From NCBI RefSeq assembly GCF_900112315.1, contig NZ_FOLL01000001.1, positions 372,001 to 436,000 of the forward strand: a stretch of DNA of 64,000 nucleotides, read 5' to 3'. The notes beneath the pieces are model-generated. The model worked only from the letters and a program-made list of their open reading frames with translations, was not told the DNA's origin and did no database searches. Of the stretch, positions 1 to 7,397 are shown in pieces. A program made the translations under genes and the position numbers. Origin of the DNA: Parapedobacter composti (lineage in GTDB: Bacteria; Bacteroidota; Bacteroidia; Sphingobacteriales; Sphingobacteriaceae). Position 1 is the first letter of the stretch; every line of letters begins with the position of its first letter.

Positions 1-201
1 TTGCTTTCTACATTTACGGAAGAACTGGAAGGCGTGATATTGCGGCCATCGGAGACCGGAGGTAAATTCTGTATTTATATCGATGGGGAGCTGGCGGTAG
101 ACAGGAAAGTTGATGGTTTCCCTGAAATATCGGCATTGAAACGGTTGGTTCGCGATCGGATCGCTCCCGGTAAAGATTTGGGGCATACGGATAAGCGGTA
201 A
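1..201 (+). CDS. Rdx family (SelT/SelW/SelH-like) protein, C-terminal part
   Basis: Only the last 66 codons are inside the window; the gene begins upstream of base 1. The visible sequence (TGGKFCIYIDGELAVDRK, then GFPEI, KRLVRDRIAPG and DLGHTDK) matches the C-terminal half of the small thioredoxin-fold Rdx proteins related to selenoproteins W/T/H. The CxxC/CxxU redox motif of that family lies at the N-terminus and so cannot be checked here. The function of bacterial Rdx proteins is poorly defined, and a redox role is family knowledge only. The stop codon is 3 bases before the ATG of a decayed moeA frame, so the two were probably once co-transcribed. Confidence 0.8.
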   Translation: MLSTFTEELEGVILRPSETGGKFCIYIDGELAVDRKVDGFPEISALKRLVRDRIAPGKDLGHTDKR

Positions 202-204
202 GGA

Positions 205-448
205 ATGATAGCATCGGATGAGGCCAAAGCGATAATCCAGCCGCGAGTGTTTCCCTTGGATCCGGTTCAAGTCAACCTTGAACAGGCTGACGCCTGCGGC
301 CATCGGTTTTTTGGCGAGCATCGGTATCGCAGAGGTGCGGGTGGTTCCCCGGCCGAAGATTGCGGTTGCCGGAAATTACCGGTATGGTGCTTTACGGCAC
401 GTTATGTGGGCAACTTACTGCACTACTGGAAGGACCGCCACCCGTTTA
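205..448 (+). pseudogene. moeA: moeA remnant (molybdopterin molybdotransferase), internally deleted and frameshifted
   Basis: An ATG behind a good AAGGA site opens a frame reading MIASDEAKAII then VFPLDPVQVNLEQA, which looks like the N-terminus of MoeA. At about base 285 the resemblance jumps to another frame (TTG at 278) reading RLTPAAIGFLASIGIAEVRV and RPKIAVAGN, typical of the middle of MoeA, with well over 100 residues missing between. At about 370-448 a third frame reads ITGMVLYGT then GQLTALLEG and stops at 446-448, resembling the segment after the TGNEL motif. Intact MoeA is about 390-410 residues and inserts molybdate into adenylated molybdopterin. Three frames in collinear family order point to a pseudogene. 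I matched these by memory of the family, so an alignment is the decisive test. Confidence 0.68.
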
Positions 449-465
449 ATAACAGACGGCGGTCC
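432..465. terminator. Weak hairpin between the moeA remnant and the receptor gene
   Basis: GGACCGCC at 432-439 pairs with GGCGGTCC at 458-465 across an 18-base loop. It lies just past the end of the moeA remnant and just downstream of the minus-strand receptor stop codon. No U-rich tract follows on either strand, so its role as a terminator is uncertain. Confidence 0.3.
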
Positions 466-498
466 ATCACTACTATCAGCGGTCCATCACTACTATCA
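459..498. repeat. Perfect 20-bp tandem duplication at the receptor stop codon
   Basis: The 20 bases at 459-478 are repeated exactly at 479-498 (unit begins GCGGTCCATC, ends CTACTATCA). The second copy contains the minus-strand TGA stop (496-498) of the TonB-dependent receptor. It looks like a recent slippage or micro-duplication next to a decaying gene. No coding change follows, because the extra unit lies after the stop. Confidence 0.9.
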
Positions 499-2802
499 AA
501 AGCGGTACCCCACGGCGAGGTTGAAATTCCGCCCCGGATTGGGTATGGAAAATGCCCGAAGGATGGACAGGTGGTCTACGTACCGCACGTCAAGGGCGTT
601 GTTGATATGAACGGATGTCGTAAGCGTTCCGCGCGTCAAGGGAAATTCCTGCTGAACCCCCGCATTGAGCAACGTGTAGCCCGGTGTCCGCAGCTCATTA
701 AAGCCGATCCGTTCCTGGGCAGCAGTATGCTGGAGCGATACGAAGGCTCGCCCACCGGGCATATAGCGCGGTTCATGGGCGAGTTGCAGCGTATAATTGT
801 CAGCTGGAATAAAAGTCAGATCTTCCGCCGTTGAAGTAAGCTTGCCCCGTACCAGCGCACCTTTCGCCGTCAACTCCAGTTGTTTGTCGCGTAGCGGCCG
901 GTACGACGCCTCCCACTCTGTACCGTAAAGCACGGCATTATCTTGCCGGAACGCCCAGATTTCCAGTCCATCTTCGGGGCGGACGGTGCCCGTTGCCACG
1001 AAATAAATGTAATTTGAAACGGTATTGTGATACACTGAAGCACCGATATTGAACACGGGTGTGCCAAAAGAATAACTGAGGTCGGCCTGTACACTTTGCT
1101 CCCGCTTGAAGTCGACATTCCCGGTTTCAAACCGGTTGGTCCCCGGATGGGGGCCATTGGAAAACAGCTCGGCGAGGTCAGGTGCCCGGAATCCGGTAGA
1201 AATATTAACCTTGAATTGGTGTTGCGATGCCAAGGTATAGCTGGCTCCCAATGAACCTGAGAACCCCGAAAAATCGACGTTCAGCCTCCGGCTTTGGGGG
1301 TCTCCCGGTAAGGTAAAACCATAGTCTACGAGGTGTGGGGCGCTGGCGTCTGCGTTGACCTTGCGGTAGTCGAACCGGGCTCCCCCTTGAAAATAGAAGC
1401 CCTTCCAGTCTAAACTGCTCAGGTAATAGATGCCGAAGTCAGTCGTACGGGCGTCAGGAATAAGGATCTCCTCGGCGACCGGCTTGTTCGCCGTGGCAAT
1501 GAAGCCGCCTTGCAGGCCGAACGTATGGGAAAAATCCTGGTTCGGATGCAATGTTATCCTTCCGGAATAGAACGTGTTGTGCTGTTTAAGTCCGAGGTCG
1601 ATTTCGTCGAATGACTCCTCCACCTCATTACGGTCATTGTAATGGTGCGACACGTGCAAGTAAGTTTCGAATTTGTCATGCGTGGTTTCCTGGTTGTAAG
1701 AGACAACATAATCCCTTATCTGCTGGTAGGGCAGCTGGATGCTTCGGTCGTTGCGTGTGGTGACCAATGAGTGTCCGTCTTCCAGTTCGTCATCAGAAAT
1801 AATGCCGAGGTCTTGGTTGTGATAGGTAAGCGAAAGTTTGTTCTTGAAACGTTCACGATCTAATCCTGTATGGACACGCACCGTGTGGTTATTGAACCGG
1901 CTGTTGCCGATAAGCAGCCCTTCGCCGGCCTTGTAGTCGGCGTGGTTCTCATAAGCGGCATCCACGTTGATGAACACCCCGCTTTGGAAACGGTTACCGA
2001 GGGATCCGAATGTGCGGATGCCGTTTGAGTTGCTATTGAAAGCGGTTCCCAGTGAGCCGGTCACCGTTTCTGCATTGAGGTAGCGTTCATCGTCTTTCAC
2101 CAACAATACGCCGCCGAGCGCACCCGAGCCGTAGAGGATAGAGGCCGGGCCTTTGATGACATCGACATTACTCACGCCCAGATTGTTCAGACCCAATCCA
2201 TGATCTTGGCCCCACTGATGGTTTTCCAGCTTATTGCCCTGGTAAATGGTAACCACGCGGGAGAACCCCAATCCCCGGATAAAAGGTTTGACAATGCCGG
2301 GCCCCATTCCCGCACCGCTTACACCCGGTATTTCACGCAGTGCACCGGCGATACCTCCCGGATTGCCGCTTTTCGAGAGGCTTTGCATTTCGACCCCCGA
2401 TATCGCGTAAGGCGTACGCTTGGTTAAACCGGTCTGGCGGTCGAGGACAACTTCGTCCAATGATACCACGGTCTGTTCAAGGATAACAGAAAGCCGTATA
2501 GATTCATTAGCAGACACATTAACAATTTGGCTATATGGAGCATACCCCAAGGCATATACGTGGACGGTAATGCGTCCTGAAGGTATGTTGAGTTTAAAAT
2601 TCCCGCTTTGGTCTGATTTGGTCGCCAGGTTGGTATTGGCAATCGAAACGGTGGCTGCGGGAACCGTTTCGCCGCCGGAAGTTACCGATCCATGAAGAAC
2701 CGCCGATACCTCTTGGGCGGCGAGCGGATAAGCGGAAATCAGGTTAACGAAAGTTAAGCAAATGCATGTAAACACATAAAGATGTGTTGTATATTGTTTC
2801 AT
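496..2802 (-). CDS. TonB-dependent outer-membrane receptor (possibly metal uptake)
   Basis: A 768-residue outer-membrane active transporter. From the ATG at 2802 there is a signal peptide ending near YPLAAQ, then a carboxypeptidase-regulatory-like domain (about residues 30-110), a plug (GALREIPGVSG, FIRGLGFSRV, VIKGPASILYGSGALGGV) and a 22-strand-type barrel ending in the terminal aromatic YRF. The frame extends to a TTG at 2829, but the ATG directly precedes the signal peptide and is preferred. The plug contains NKLENHQWGQDHG, a His/Asp-rich stretch like that of ZnuD-type zinc receptors. The gene just upstream on the same strand is also His-rich, so a metal substrate is inferred, not shown. 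Other TonB substrates remain possible. Confidence 0.88.
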   Translation of the reverse strand: MKQYTTHLYVFTCICLTFVNLISAYPLAAQEVSAVLHGSVTSGGETVPAATVSIANTNLATKSDQSGNFKLNIPSGRITVHVYALGYAPYSQIVNVSANESIRLSVILEQTVVSLDEVVLDRQTGLTKRTPYAISGVEMQSLSKSGNPGGIAGALREIPGVSGAGMGPGIVKPFIRGLGFSRVVTIYQGNKLENHQWGQDHGLGLNNLGVSNVDVIKGPASILYGSGALGGVLLVKDDERYLNAETVTGSLGTAFNSNSNGIRTFGSLGNRFQSGVFINVDAAYENHADYKAGEGLLIGNSRFNNHTVRVHTGLDRERFKNKLSLTYHNQDLGIISDDELEDGHSLVTTRNDRSIQLPYQQIRDYVVSYNQETTHDKFETYLHVSHHYNDRNEVEESFDEIDLGLKQHNTFYSGRITLHPNQDFSHTFGLQGGFIATANKPVAEEILIPDARTTDFGIYYLSSLDWKGFYFQGGARFDYRKVNADASAPHLVDYGFTLPGDPQSRRLNVDFSGFSGSLGASYTLASQHQFKVNISTGFRAPDLAELFSNGPHPGTNRFETGNVDFKREQSVQADLSYSFGTPVFNIGASVYHNTVSNYIYFVATGTVRPEDGLEIWAFRQDNAVLYGTEWEASYRPLRDKQLELTAKGALVRGKLTSTAEDLTFIPADNYTLQLAHEPRYMPGGRAFVSLQHTAAQERIGFNELRTPGYTLLNAGVQQEFPLTRGTLTTSVHINNALDVRYVDHLSILRAFSIPNPGRNFNLAVGYRF

Positions 2803-2995
2803 CTGTGTATTTCTTTTAAAATTTTTCAATGTTCAGGCGGAACCTTTGCTGATTAACGTAATCATCGGCCCCCGGAAAGGGGGAGGCCAATCGTAACCAC
2901 GCCGGTGTCCACAACGACGATGTTGCACCTAACGGTTGTTGGGTATAGCGCTGCTGCGCCACGGAGTGCCGTGTCAGGGGCTGTACAATAGCGGA

Positions 2996-3021
2996 CTGAT
3001 ACCTCGGAGTTCCGGTATCAG
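2996..3021 (-). terminator. Hairpin overlapping the stop of the His-rich protein gene
   Basis: CTGATACC at 2996-3003 is the exact inverted complement of GGTATCAG at 3014-3021, with a 10-base loop. On the minus strand it starts at the stop codon of the upstream small gene. No U-run follows, so it may attenuate transcription or protect the RNA end between this gene and the receptor rather than terminate. Confidence 0.35.
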
Positions 3022-3404
3022 CTCAGTTGGGTGGGAGGGCCGCGGAGGAAAAGGTGGTGGCCACAGTTAACCATTAAAAACGGCACCTGTCTTATCGTAA
3101 AGGGAATTTCAAAGCTTAAAATAAGCGAGAAATCAACCTGAAATAAGGCAGGCTGCAGATATGACCCTTGGAAGATGACGTCTAACAGGTGGATCTGGCT
3201 CTGCGACTGGTGATGTTGATTGCTATTTTGGTTTTTTTTGAGGTTATAAGGGTGAGTGTGGATGACAATGCGTCCGTCAGCGGTCTTGTGCTTATGCATG
3301 AAGACGGTACCACTGCCTATAATCAAGCAGAATAGAGCTGCTTGAAATAGGGCAAGTGCAGAACGGATATGCCTGTGCTTTCTCACGACAGGCAAAGATA
3401 GCAT
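3018..3404 (-). CDS. Small His-rich membrane-anchored protein next to the TonB receptor
   Basis: 128 residues, not assigned to a named family. After a basic N-terminus there is a hydrophobic segment (about residues 15-33, ALALFQAALFCLIIGSGTVF), then MHKHKTADGRIVIHTHPY and a run rich in Asn, Gln, Ser and His, an arrangement suited to binding transition metals on the periplasmic side. The ATG at 3404 is the only reasonable start. About 215 bases separate it from the receptor start downstream on the same strand. I infer a role in the metal response or uptake served by that receptor. The C-terminal third is hydrophobic but has no motif I know. Confidence 0.55.
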   Translation of the reverse strand: MLSLPVVRKHRHIRSALALFQAALFCLIIGSGTVFMHKHKTADGRIVIHTHPYNLKKNQNSNQHHQSQSQIHLLDVIFQGSYLQPALFQVDFSLILSFEIPFTIRQVPFLMVNCGHHLFLRGPPTQLS

Positions 3405-3493
3405 AGAAGTTTGATTAGTCTAACACTTTTAAAAAAGAATTTATTCCGATAGGAATATTTTAGAAGCCCAGCCTGATGGTGGTACCTCCTCTT

Positions 3494-3844
3494 TTATGAA
3501 ATCAATCGGTTGTTTTCATCAGGAAATACCAGAATGGGTTCATATGTTCTGGCCTTTTCGAAATCCATCAAGGCATATGAGATGATGATGATGATATCTC
3601 CCACTTGAACAAGCCGCGCAGCCGCCCCGTTGAGGCAGATCATTCCGGAACCGCGTTCGCCTTTAATCACATAGGTCTCGAACCGTGCGCCATTGTTGTT
3701 ATTCACGATCTGCACTTTCTCATTGGCAATAATATTTGCCGCGTCCATCAAATCCTCATCAATCGTGATGCTGCCCACATAGTTCAATTCGGCTTGTGTA
3801 ACGCGCGCCCGATGGATCTTGGATTTCATTACCTCGATAACCAT
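3494..3844 (-). CDS. panD: Aspartate 1-decarboxylase precursor PanD
   Basis: Converts L-aspartate to beta-alanine for pantothenate and coenzyme A synthesis, using a pyruvoyl group made by self-cleavage. The 116-residue length is normal for the family. The cleavage site is visible as Gly24-Ser25 in YVGSITID, with the conserved [15 protein letters not shown] before it and [12 protein letters not shown] later. Start ATG at 3844 fits other PanD proteins; an internal ATG five codons on (3829) is the alternative. panC follows upstream on the map in the same direction, 130 bases away, so the two beta-alanine/pantoate steps are neighbours. A TAnnTTTG promoter element lies only four bases before the ATG. 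Confidence 0.97.
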   Translation of the reverse strand: MVIEVMKSKIHRARVTQAELNYVGSITIDEDLMDAANIIANEKVQIVNNNNGARFETYVIKGERGSGMICLNGAAARLVQVGDIIIIISYALMDFEKARTYEPILVFPDENNRLIS

Positions 3845-3848
3845 ACGG

Positions 3849-3856
3849 CAAAGATA
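3849..3856 (-). promoter_or_regulatory. Bacteroidota -7 element before panD
   Basis: The minus strand reads TATCTTTG, a perfect TAnnTTTG element, ending four bases before the panD ATG. Transcription from it would begin at or within a few bases of the start codon, giving a leaderless or near-leaderless mRNA. I could not find a TTG element at the usual spacing, so this is a candidate. Confidence 0.35.
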
Positions 3857-3973
3857 CGGAAATAATATGTATCTCCGTATTTTGCTATGTTTCCTTACAT
3901 CAGCACGATGAATTCCTGAAAATCACATGACATTCCATTGTTGATTGAGCAAAAGTGGCTGGACATGCAATCG

Positions 3974-4837
3974 TTACAAAAATATGTTGTCTATCAGTCT
4001 TACGCCGTCCACCCATGCAGCCGCCAGCGCAATTGATGGTCGTCCGGCAGTTTCGCCGGTCGCCTCAGTGAAGGTTTCCCGGTCATAGATCGCAAAATAT
4101 TCCAGTCGCAGACCGGCGCTGTCTTTTAGTTTCGCTATGGCTTCGTCTCTAAGCGAATGAAGGTTCTTTTTTCCGAAATCAGCTTTCGTTTGGAGCAGGG
4201 TTCGGTAAATGGCGAGTGCGTGTCCGCGCCCTTGGGGAGTCAGCCGCACGTTTCGGGAACTCATGGCTAACCCATCGGGTTCGCGGACGGTTGGGCACAA
4301 CTCCAGCGTAACAGGGAGCTTCAACCGCTCGACCATATATGCTATGACTTTATATTGCTGGAAGTCTTTCTGGCCAAAACACGCAATATCGGGCTGTACG
4401 GCGTCAAATAATTTCTTTACAACCTGGGTAACGCCCTGGAAATGCCCCGGGCGGTGCATCCCTTCGAGCACCTGATCCAAATGCCCTAAATCCAAATGCC
4501 ATTGTTCATTAGGTCCATACATTTCGTCCACTTCAGGCTGGAAAAGCACATCACAAGCCGCTGCCTGTAATTTGGCAATATCGTGTTCGATGGGCCGGGG
4601 ATATTTCGCTAAGTCTTTGGGGTCGTTGAATTGTGTGGGGTTAACGAAAATACTGCATACAACCACGTCGGCCAATTGCCGGGCATATGCAATCAATGCA
4701 ATATGGCCGTCATGCAGGGCGCCCATAGTAGGCACGAATGCTATTTTTACACGCCTTTGGCGGTATTGCTGTATGCTTTTACGCAGCGATTCTTTGGTCT
4801 TGACGATTTCCAATGTACAGGAATTTTTTGTTTGCAA
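3974..4837 (-). CDS. panC: Pantothenate synthetase (pantoate-beta-alanine ligase) PanC
   Basis: Joins pantoate and beta-alanine with ATP to give pantothenate. The 287 residues contain the adenylyltransferase motifs: VPTMGALHDGH (HIGH-type), FVNPTQFNDP, CFGQKDFQQYK and the MSSRN loop (KMSKS-like). No ATG is available: an in-frame stop lies at 4856-4858 and the first plausible codons are TTG at 4837 or TTG at 4813, both followed by a normal N-terminus (LEIVKTKESLR). I list the longer one. It is divergent from the glycogen synthase gene across a short region carrying a clear promoter for the latter. Confidence 0.95.
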   Translation of the reverse strand: MQTKNSCTLEIVKTKESLRKSIQQYRQRRVKIAFVPTMGALHDGHIALIAYARQLADVVVCSIFVNPTQFNDPKDLAKYPRPIEHDIAKLQAAACDVLFQPEVDEMYGPNEQWHLDLGHLDQVLEGMHRPGHFQGVTQVVKKLFDAVQPDIACFGQKDFQQYKVIAYMVERLKLPVTLELCPTVREPDGLAMSSRNVRLTPQGRGHALAIYRTLLQTKADFGKKNLHSLRDEAIAKLKDSAGLRLEYFAIYDRETFTEATGETAGRPSIALAAAWVDGVRLIDNIFL

Positions 4838-4883
4838 AAATGGTGAATTTTTGGTTTACCTAATAGGCTGTTGAGATAACTGA

Positions 4884-4914
4884 TTGGTATATTGATAAAA
4901 AATGATTATCTTTG
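4884..4914 (+). promoter_or_regulatory. Bacteroidota-type promoter for the glycogen synthase gene
   Basis: A TTG (4884-4886) and a TATCTTTG (4907-4914) are separated by 20 bp, matching the sigma-ABfr promoter consensus of Bacteroidota. Transcription would start near 4920, about 40 bases before the ATG at 4962. This excludes the earlier in-frame ATG at 4902 as a start. Confidence 0.65.
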
Positions 4915-4961
4915 CAAATCGATTTTACTTTTCTAATACAAAAAACAAAAATAATTTGGAG

Positions 4962-5795
4962 ATGGCAAAAACGAAGATTTTGTTTGTTACCCACGAGATG
5001 TCGCCTTTCCTCGAACTAAGTAAAATTTCCGAAATCACCCGCCAACTGCCTCAAGCCATGCAAGAAAAAGGATATGAAATCCGTATTCTTATGCCGCGGT
5101 TTGGTAATATCAACGAGCGCCGTAATCGACTGCATGAGGTAATCCGGCTTTCGGGGATGAATATCGTCGTGGACAACAACGACAACCCGCTGATCATTAA
5201 GGTCGCCTCTATTCCGGCTGCCCGTATGCAGGTGTACTTTCTGGACAATGAGGAATATTTCCAACGGAAGCATGTGTTCTGTGATGAGTGTGGTAAATTT
5301 TTCGAAGACAACAACGAGCGCACGGTGTTTTTCTGTAAAGGAGCACTGGAAACGGTGAAAAAGCTGGGTTGGGCGCCCGATGTAGTGCATTGCCATGGAT
5401 GGATGAGTGCATTGATACCGGCTTACGTGAAAACCGCGTACAAGGACGACCCGACATTTAAAGATGCCAAAGTTGTTTATTCTTTATATAAAGAGGATGG
5501 CAATGATTTTTCCCTTGGTGAGAATTTTGCGGAAATAGCGCTTACAGGCAATATGACACCCGAAGATGTGGCGCTGTACGGCTCAGGTGATTACGCCGGC
5601 CTATATCAAGGGGCATTGGCGTATTCAGATGCTGTGGTACTGACCGGTGACGACGTGGGGGAAGAACTGTTAAATATTGTTAAAAAGAGCGATATTCCTG
5701 CTTTTGAGGTAGAGAACCACGAAGAATTCGAAAATTATTGCAACCTTTACGAACAATTTTCGAGCATAGAGCTTGAGTCGGCAGTGGAAGCATGA
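4962..5795 (+). CDS. Short-form glycogen/starch synthase (GT5 N-terminal domain only)
   Basis: 277 residues matching the N-terminal Rossmann domain of GT5 glycogen synthases: KILFVTHEMSPFLELSKISE at the start, the RILMPRFGNIN loop, YFLDNEEYF, and DVVHCHGWMSALIPAYVK. Full-length GlgA is about 480 residues; the C-terminal ADP-glucose-binding half is absent and there is no sign of a frameshift after it. Such single-domain proteins are common in Bacteroidota and usually annotated glycogen synthase, though activity is unproven for this form. The start is set by the promoter at 4884-4914 and a GGAG site before ATG 4962. It overlaps the DUF4270 region downstream by its stop, suggesting coupled expression. 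Confidence 0.85.
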   Translation: MAKTKILFVTHEMSPFLELSKISEITRQLPQAMQEKGYEIRILMPRFGNINERRNRLHEVIRLSGMNIVVDNNDNPLIIKVASIPAARMQVYFLDNEEYFQRKHVFCDECGKFFEDNNERTVFFCKGALETVKKLGWAPDVVHCHGWMSALIPAYVKTAYKDDPTFKDAKVVYSLYKEDGNDFSLGENFAEIALTGNMTPEDVALYGSGDYAGLYQGALAYSDAVVLTGDDVGEELLNIVKKSDIPAFEVENHEEFENYCNLYEQFSSIELESAVEA

Positions 5796-5818
5796 TTTTG
5801 AAGTTAATTTCTTTAATA

Positions 5819-7297
5819 ATGAAGCGTTATCCCAAAGACTTATTGACGTTGTTGATAAGTCTTTTTGTTTTAGGAGCTTGCCAAAATCCGTCTGGCATTG
5901 GGTTGGAGGTTAACCCAGCGGATAAGATAGAGGGTATATTGACGGATACACTCACCGTACATGCGGTTACGTTGCGGGACGACAGTGCCCGGTCATCATC
6001 TTTTGCAGAAACGGTTTTTGGCTGGATCAATGACCCGGTCATCGGAACAACAAAGGCGGATATCGCGTTGGCCATAGGCAGACCGAGCACGGTGCCCCGC
6101 ATCCGATCCGATGCGACGATCGATTCGGTGATACTTGTCTTACCTTATGGAACGGAATACTTCGGTGATACCCTCAGTCCCACCTTTGCGTTACAGGTAC
6201 GGCAGTTAGACGAAGCCTATACAGACGGAAACTTCGCTACTAAAGAATGGGCTGTTAAAGACGAAATAATCGGATCAAAGACGGTCGGCCGATTTGCATA
6301 TAAGTTGACCGACAGTGTAAGCATTATGAGGCATATCGACGGCAAGGATTCGTTGGTGAAAGCGGTTCCGCAATTGCGCTTGTCGCTGTCTCCGGCGTTT
6401 TTCAAGGAGCTGTTGAGTGAATCCGTCGATTCCGCCCTGCTTTCAACAGAAGCTGGTTTCAATGATCATGTAAAAGGACTCTATCTTAGCGTCGATGAAA
6501 GTGCCATGACCGGCGTTGGCGGTTTGGTCACCCTGAGGGGAGCACAGGATGTGGCGGGTATTGAACTGACGTATAGGCAACCAAACGGAGAGGAAGGGGA
6601 AGATGCTGACATTGATACCGTCCGAACATTCTTGCCGACAACCGTGGCGGACGGCTATTCGGGAACAATATTCAGGCGCATCACATCCAGCATTGCGCGT
6701 ACGTACACCGCGAATGTGCTGGAACAGTTGGGAAATCCTGCGGGTAATTACGCTCAGGTTTATGCCCAGGCGCCAGGAGGATTGCGCACCCGGTTGCGCA
6801 TTCCCTATATTGATTCCCTCAAAGGACGTAATATCGCCGTTAACAAAGCAGAGCTGGTGCTTTACGTGGATGACGAGGCTTCAGCCGGTGTTTTTGACCA
6901 TCAGGCCCCGCGTCTGACATTATACCGGGAAGATATTGCGGGACAGCGGCAACCCATACCGGATGGCGATTCCCGTACCAGTGGTGGAGGATTCGGCGGC
7001 GACGGACGAAGCCTTTGGTACCGGTATGGCAATTGGCGGGCCTTCGGCGGAAACCTACAAGGGTTAAACGATGGACGAAGGCGTTACATTTTCCATCTAA
7101 CTTCCTATATTCAGGATCTGCTTCTTGGGAAGATTAACAGTGCAGAATTTTTCATCGCCCCGGCAGCCGTTTCAGATAGTCAAGTGCCCTATTATCCAGT
7201 ATTGAATGTGGGGAGCCGAGCGGTTATCAATAATCCGGGTGGTACCGGTGAATTGAGAATGAAACTGAACATCTATTATACCCAACAGCCTAACTGA
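5819..7297 (+). CDS. DUF4270 domain lipoprotein
   Basis: 492 residues from ATG 5819. The N-terminus MKRYPKDLLTLLISLFVLGA followed by Cys is a type II signal peptide with lipobox LGAC, so the mature protein is membrane anchored. The body (NPSGIGLEVNPADKIEG, ETVFGWINDPVIGTTKADIA, later GRNIAVNKAELVLYVDDE and IQDLLLGKI) fits the DUF4270 family found beside short glycogen synthase genes in Bacteroidota. An ATG at 5792 overlaps the preceding stop (ATGA) and is the alternative, but its product would carry nine extra residues before the signal peptide. Function unknown; a surface or envelope role is inferred from the lipid anchor. Confidence 0.85.
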   Translation: MKRYPKDLLTLLISLFVLGACQNPSGIGLEVNPADKIEGILTDTLTVHAVTLRDDSARSSSFAETVFGWINDPVIGTTKADIALAIGRPSTVPRIRSDATIDSVILVLPYGTEYFGDTLSPTFALQVRQLDEAYTDGNFATKEWAVKDEIIGSKTVGRFAYKLTDSVSIMRHIDGKDSLVKAVPQLRLSLSPAFFKELLSESVDSALLSTEAGFNDHVKGLYLSVDESAMTGVGGLVTLRGAQDVAGIELTYRQPNGEEGEDADIDTVRTFLPTTVADGYSGTIFRRITSSIARTYTANVLEQLGNPAGNYAQVYAQAPGGLRTRLRIPYIDSLKGRNIAVNKAELVLYVDDEASAGVFDHQAPRLTLYREDIAGQRQPIPDGDSRTSGGGFGGDGRSLWYRYGNWRAFGGNLQGLNDGRRRYIFHLTSYIQDLLLGKINSAEFFIAPAAVSDSQVPYYPVLNVGSRAVINNPGGTGELRMKLNIYYTQQPN

Positions 7298-7307
7298 TTT
7301 TTATTAA

Positions 7308-7359
7308 GGCTTTAACATAAAAGAGCGGTGGATTTCCACCGCTCTTTTATGTTAAAGCC
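7308..7359. terminator. Perfect 24-bp hairpin, bidirectional terminator
   Basis: 24 bases at 7308-7331 are perfectly complementary to 7336-7359, with loop ATTT. The stem contains AAAAGAGCGGTGG with its T-rich complement, giving a U-run on either transcript. It lies between the converging DUF4270 and gldJ-like genes and should stop transcription from both sides. Confidence 0.85.
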
Positions 7360-7397
7360 CAATCAGCAGTTCGGAGCAGCTCAGTGCCGCTTAGCGC

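Noticed and set aside
205..834. A 209-codon open frame on the plus strand
   Set aside because: Only its first 28 codons resemble a gene (MoeA). The rest is frame noise, with bases from 496 on being antisense to the receptor gene.
2821..3009. A minus-strand open stretch between the His-rich gene and the receptor (ends RFRLNIEKF)
   Set aside because: No start codon in frame before an upstream stop, composition not convincingly protein-like, and no family match; could be a chance open frame.
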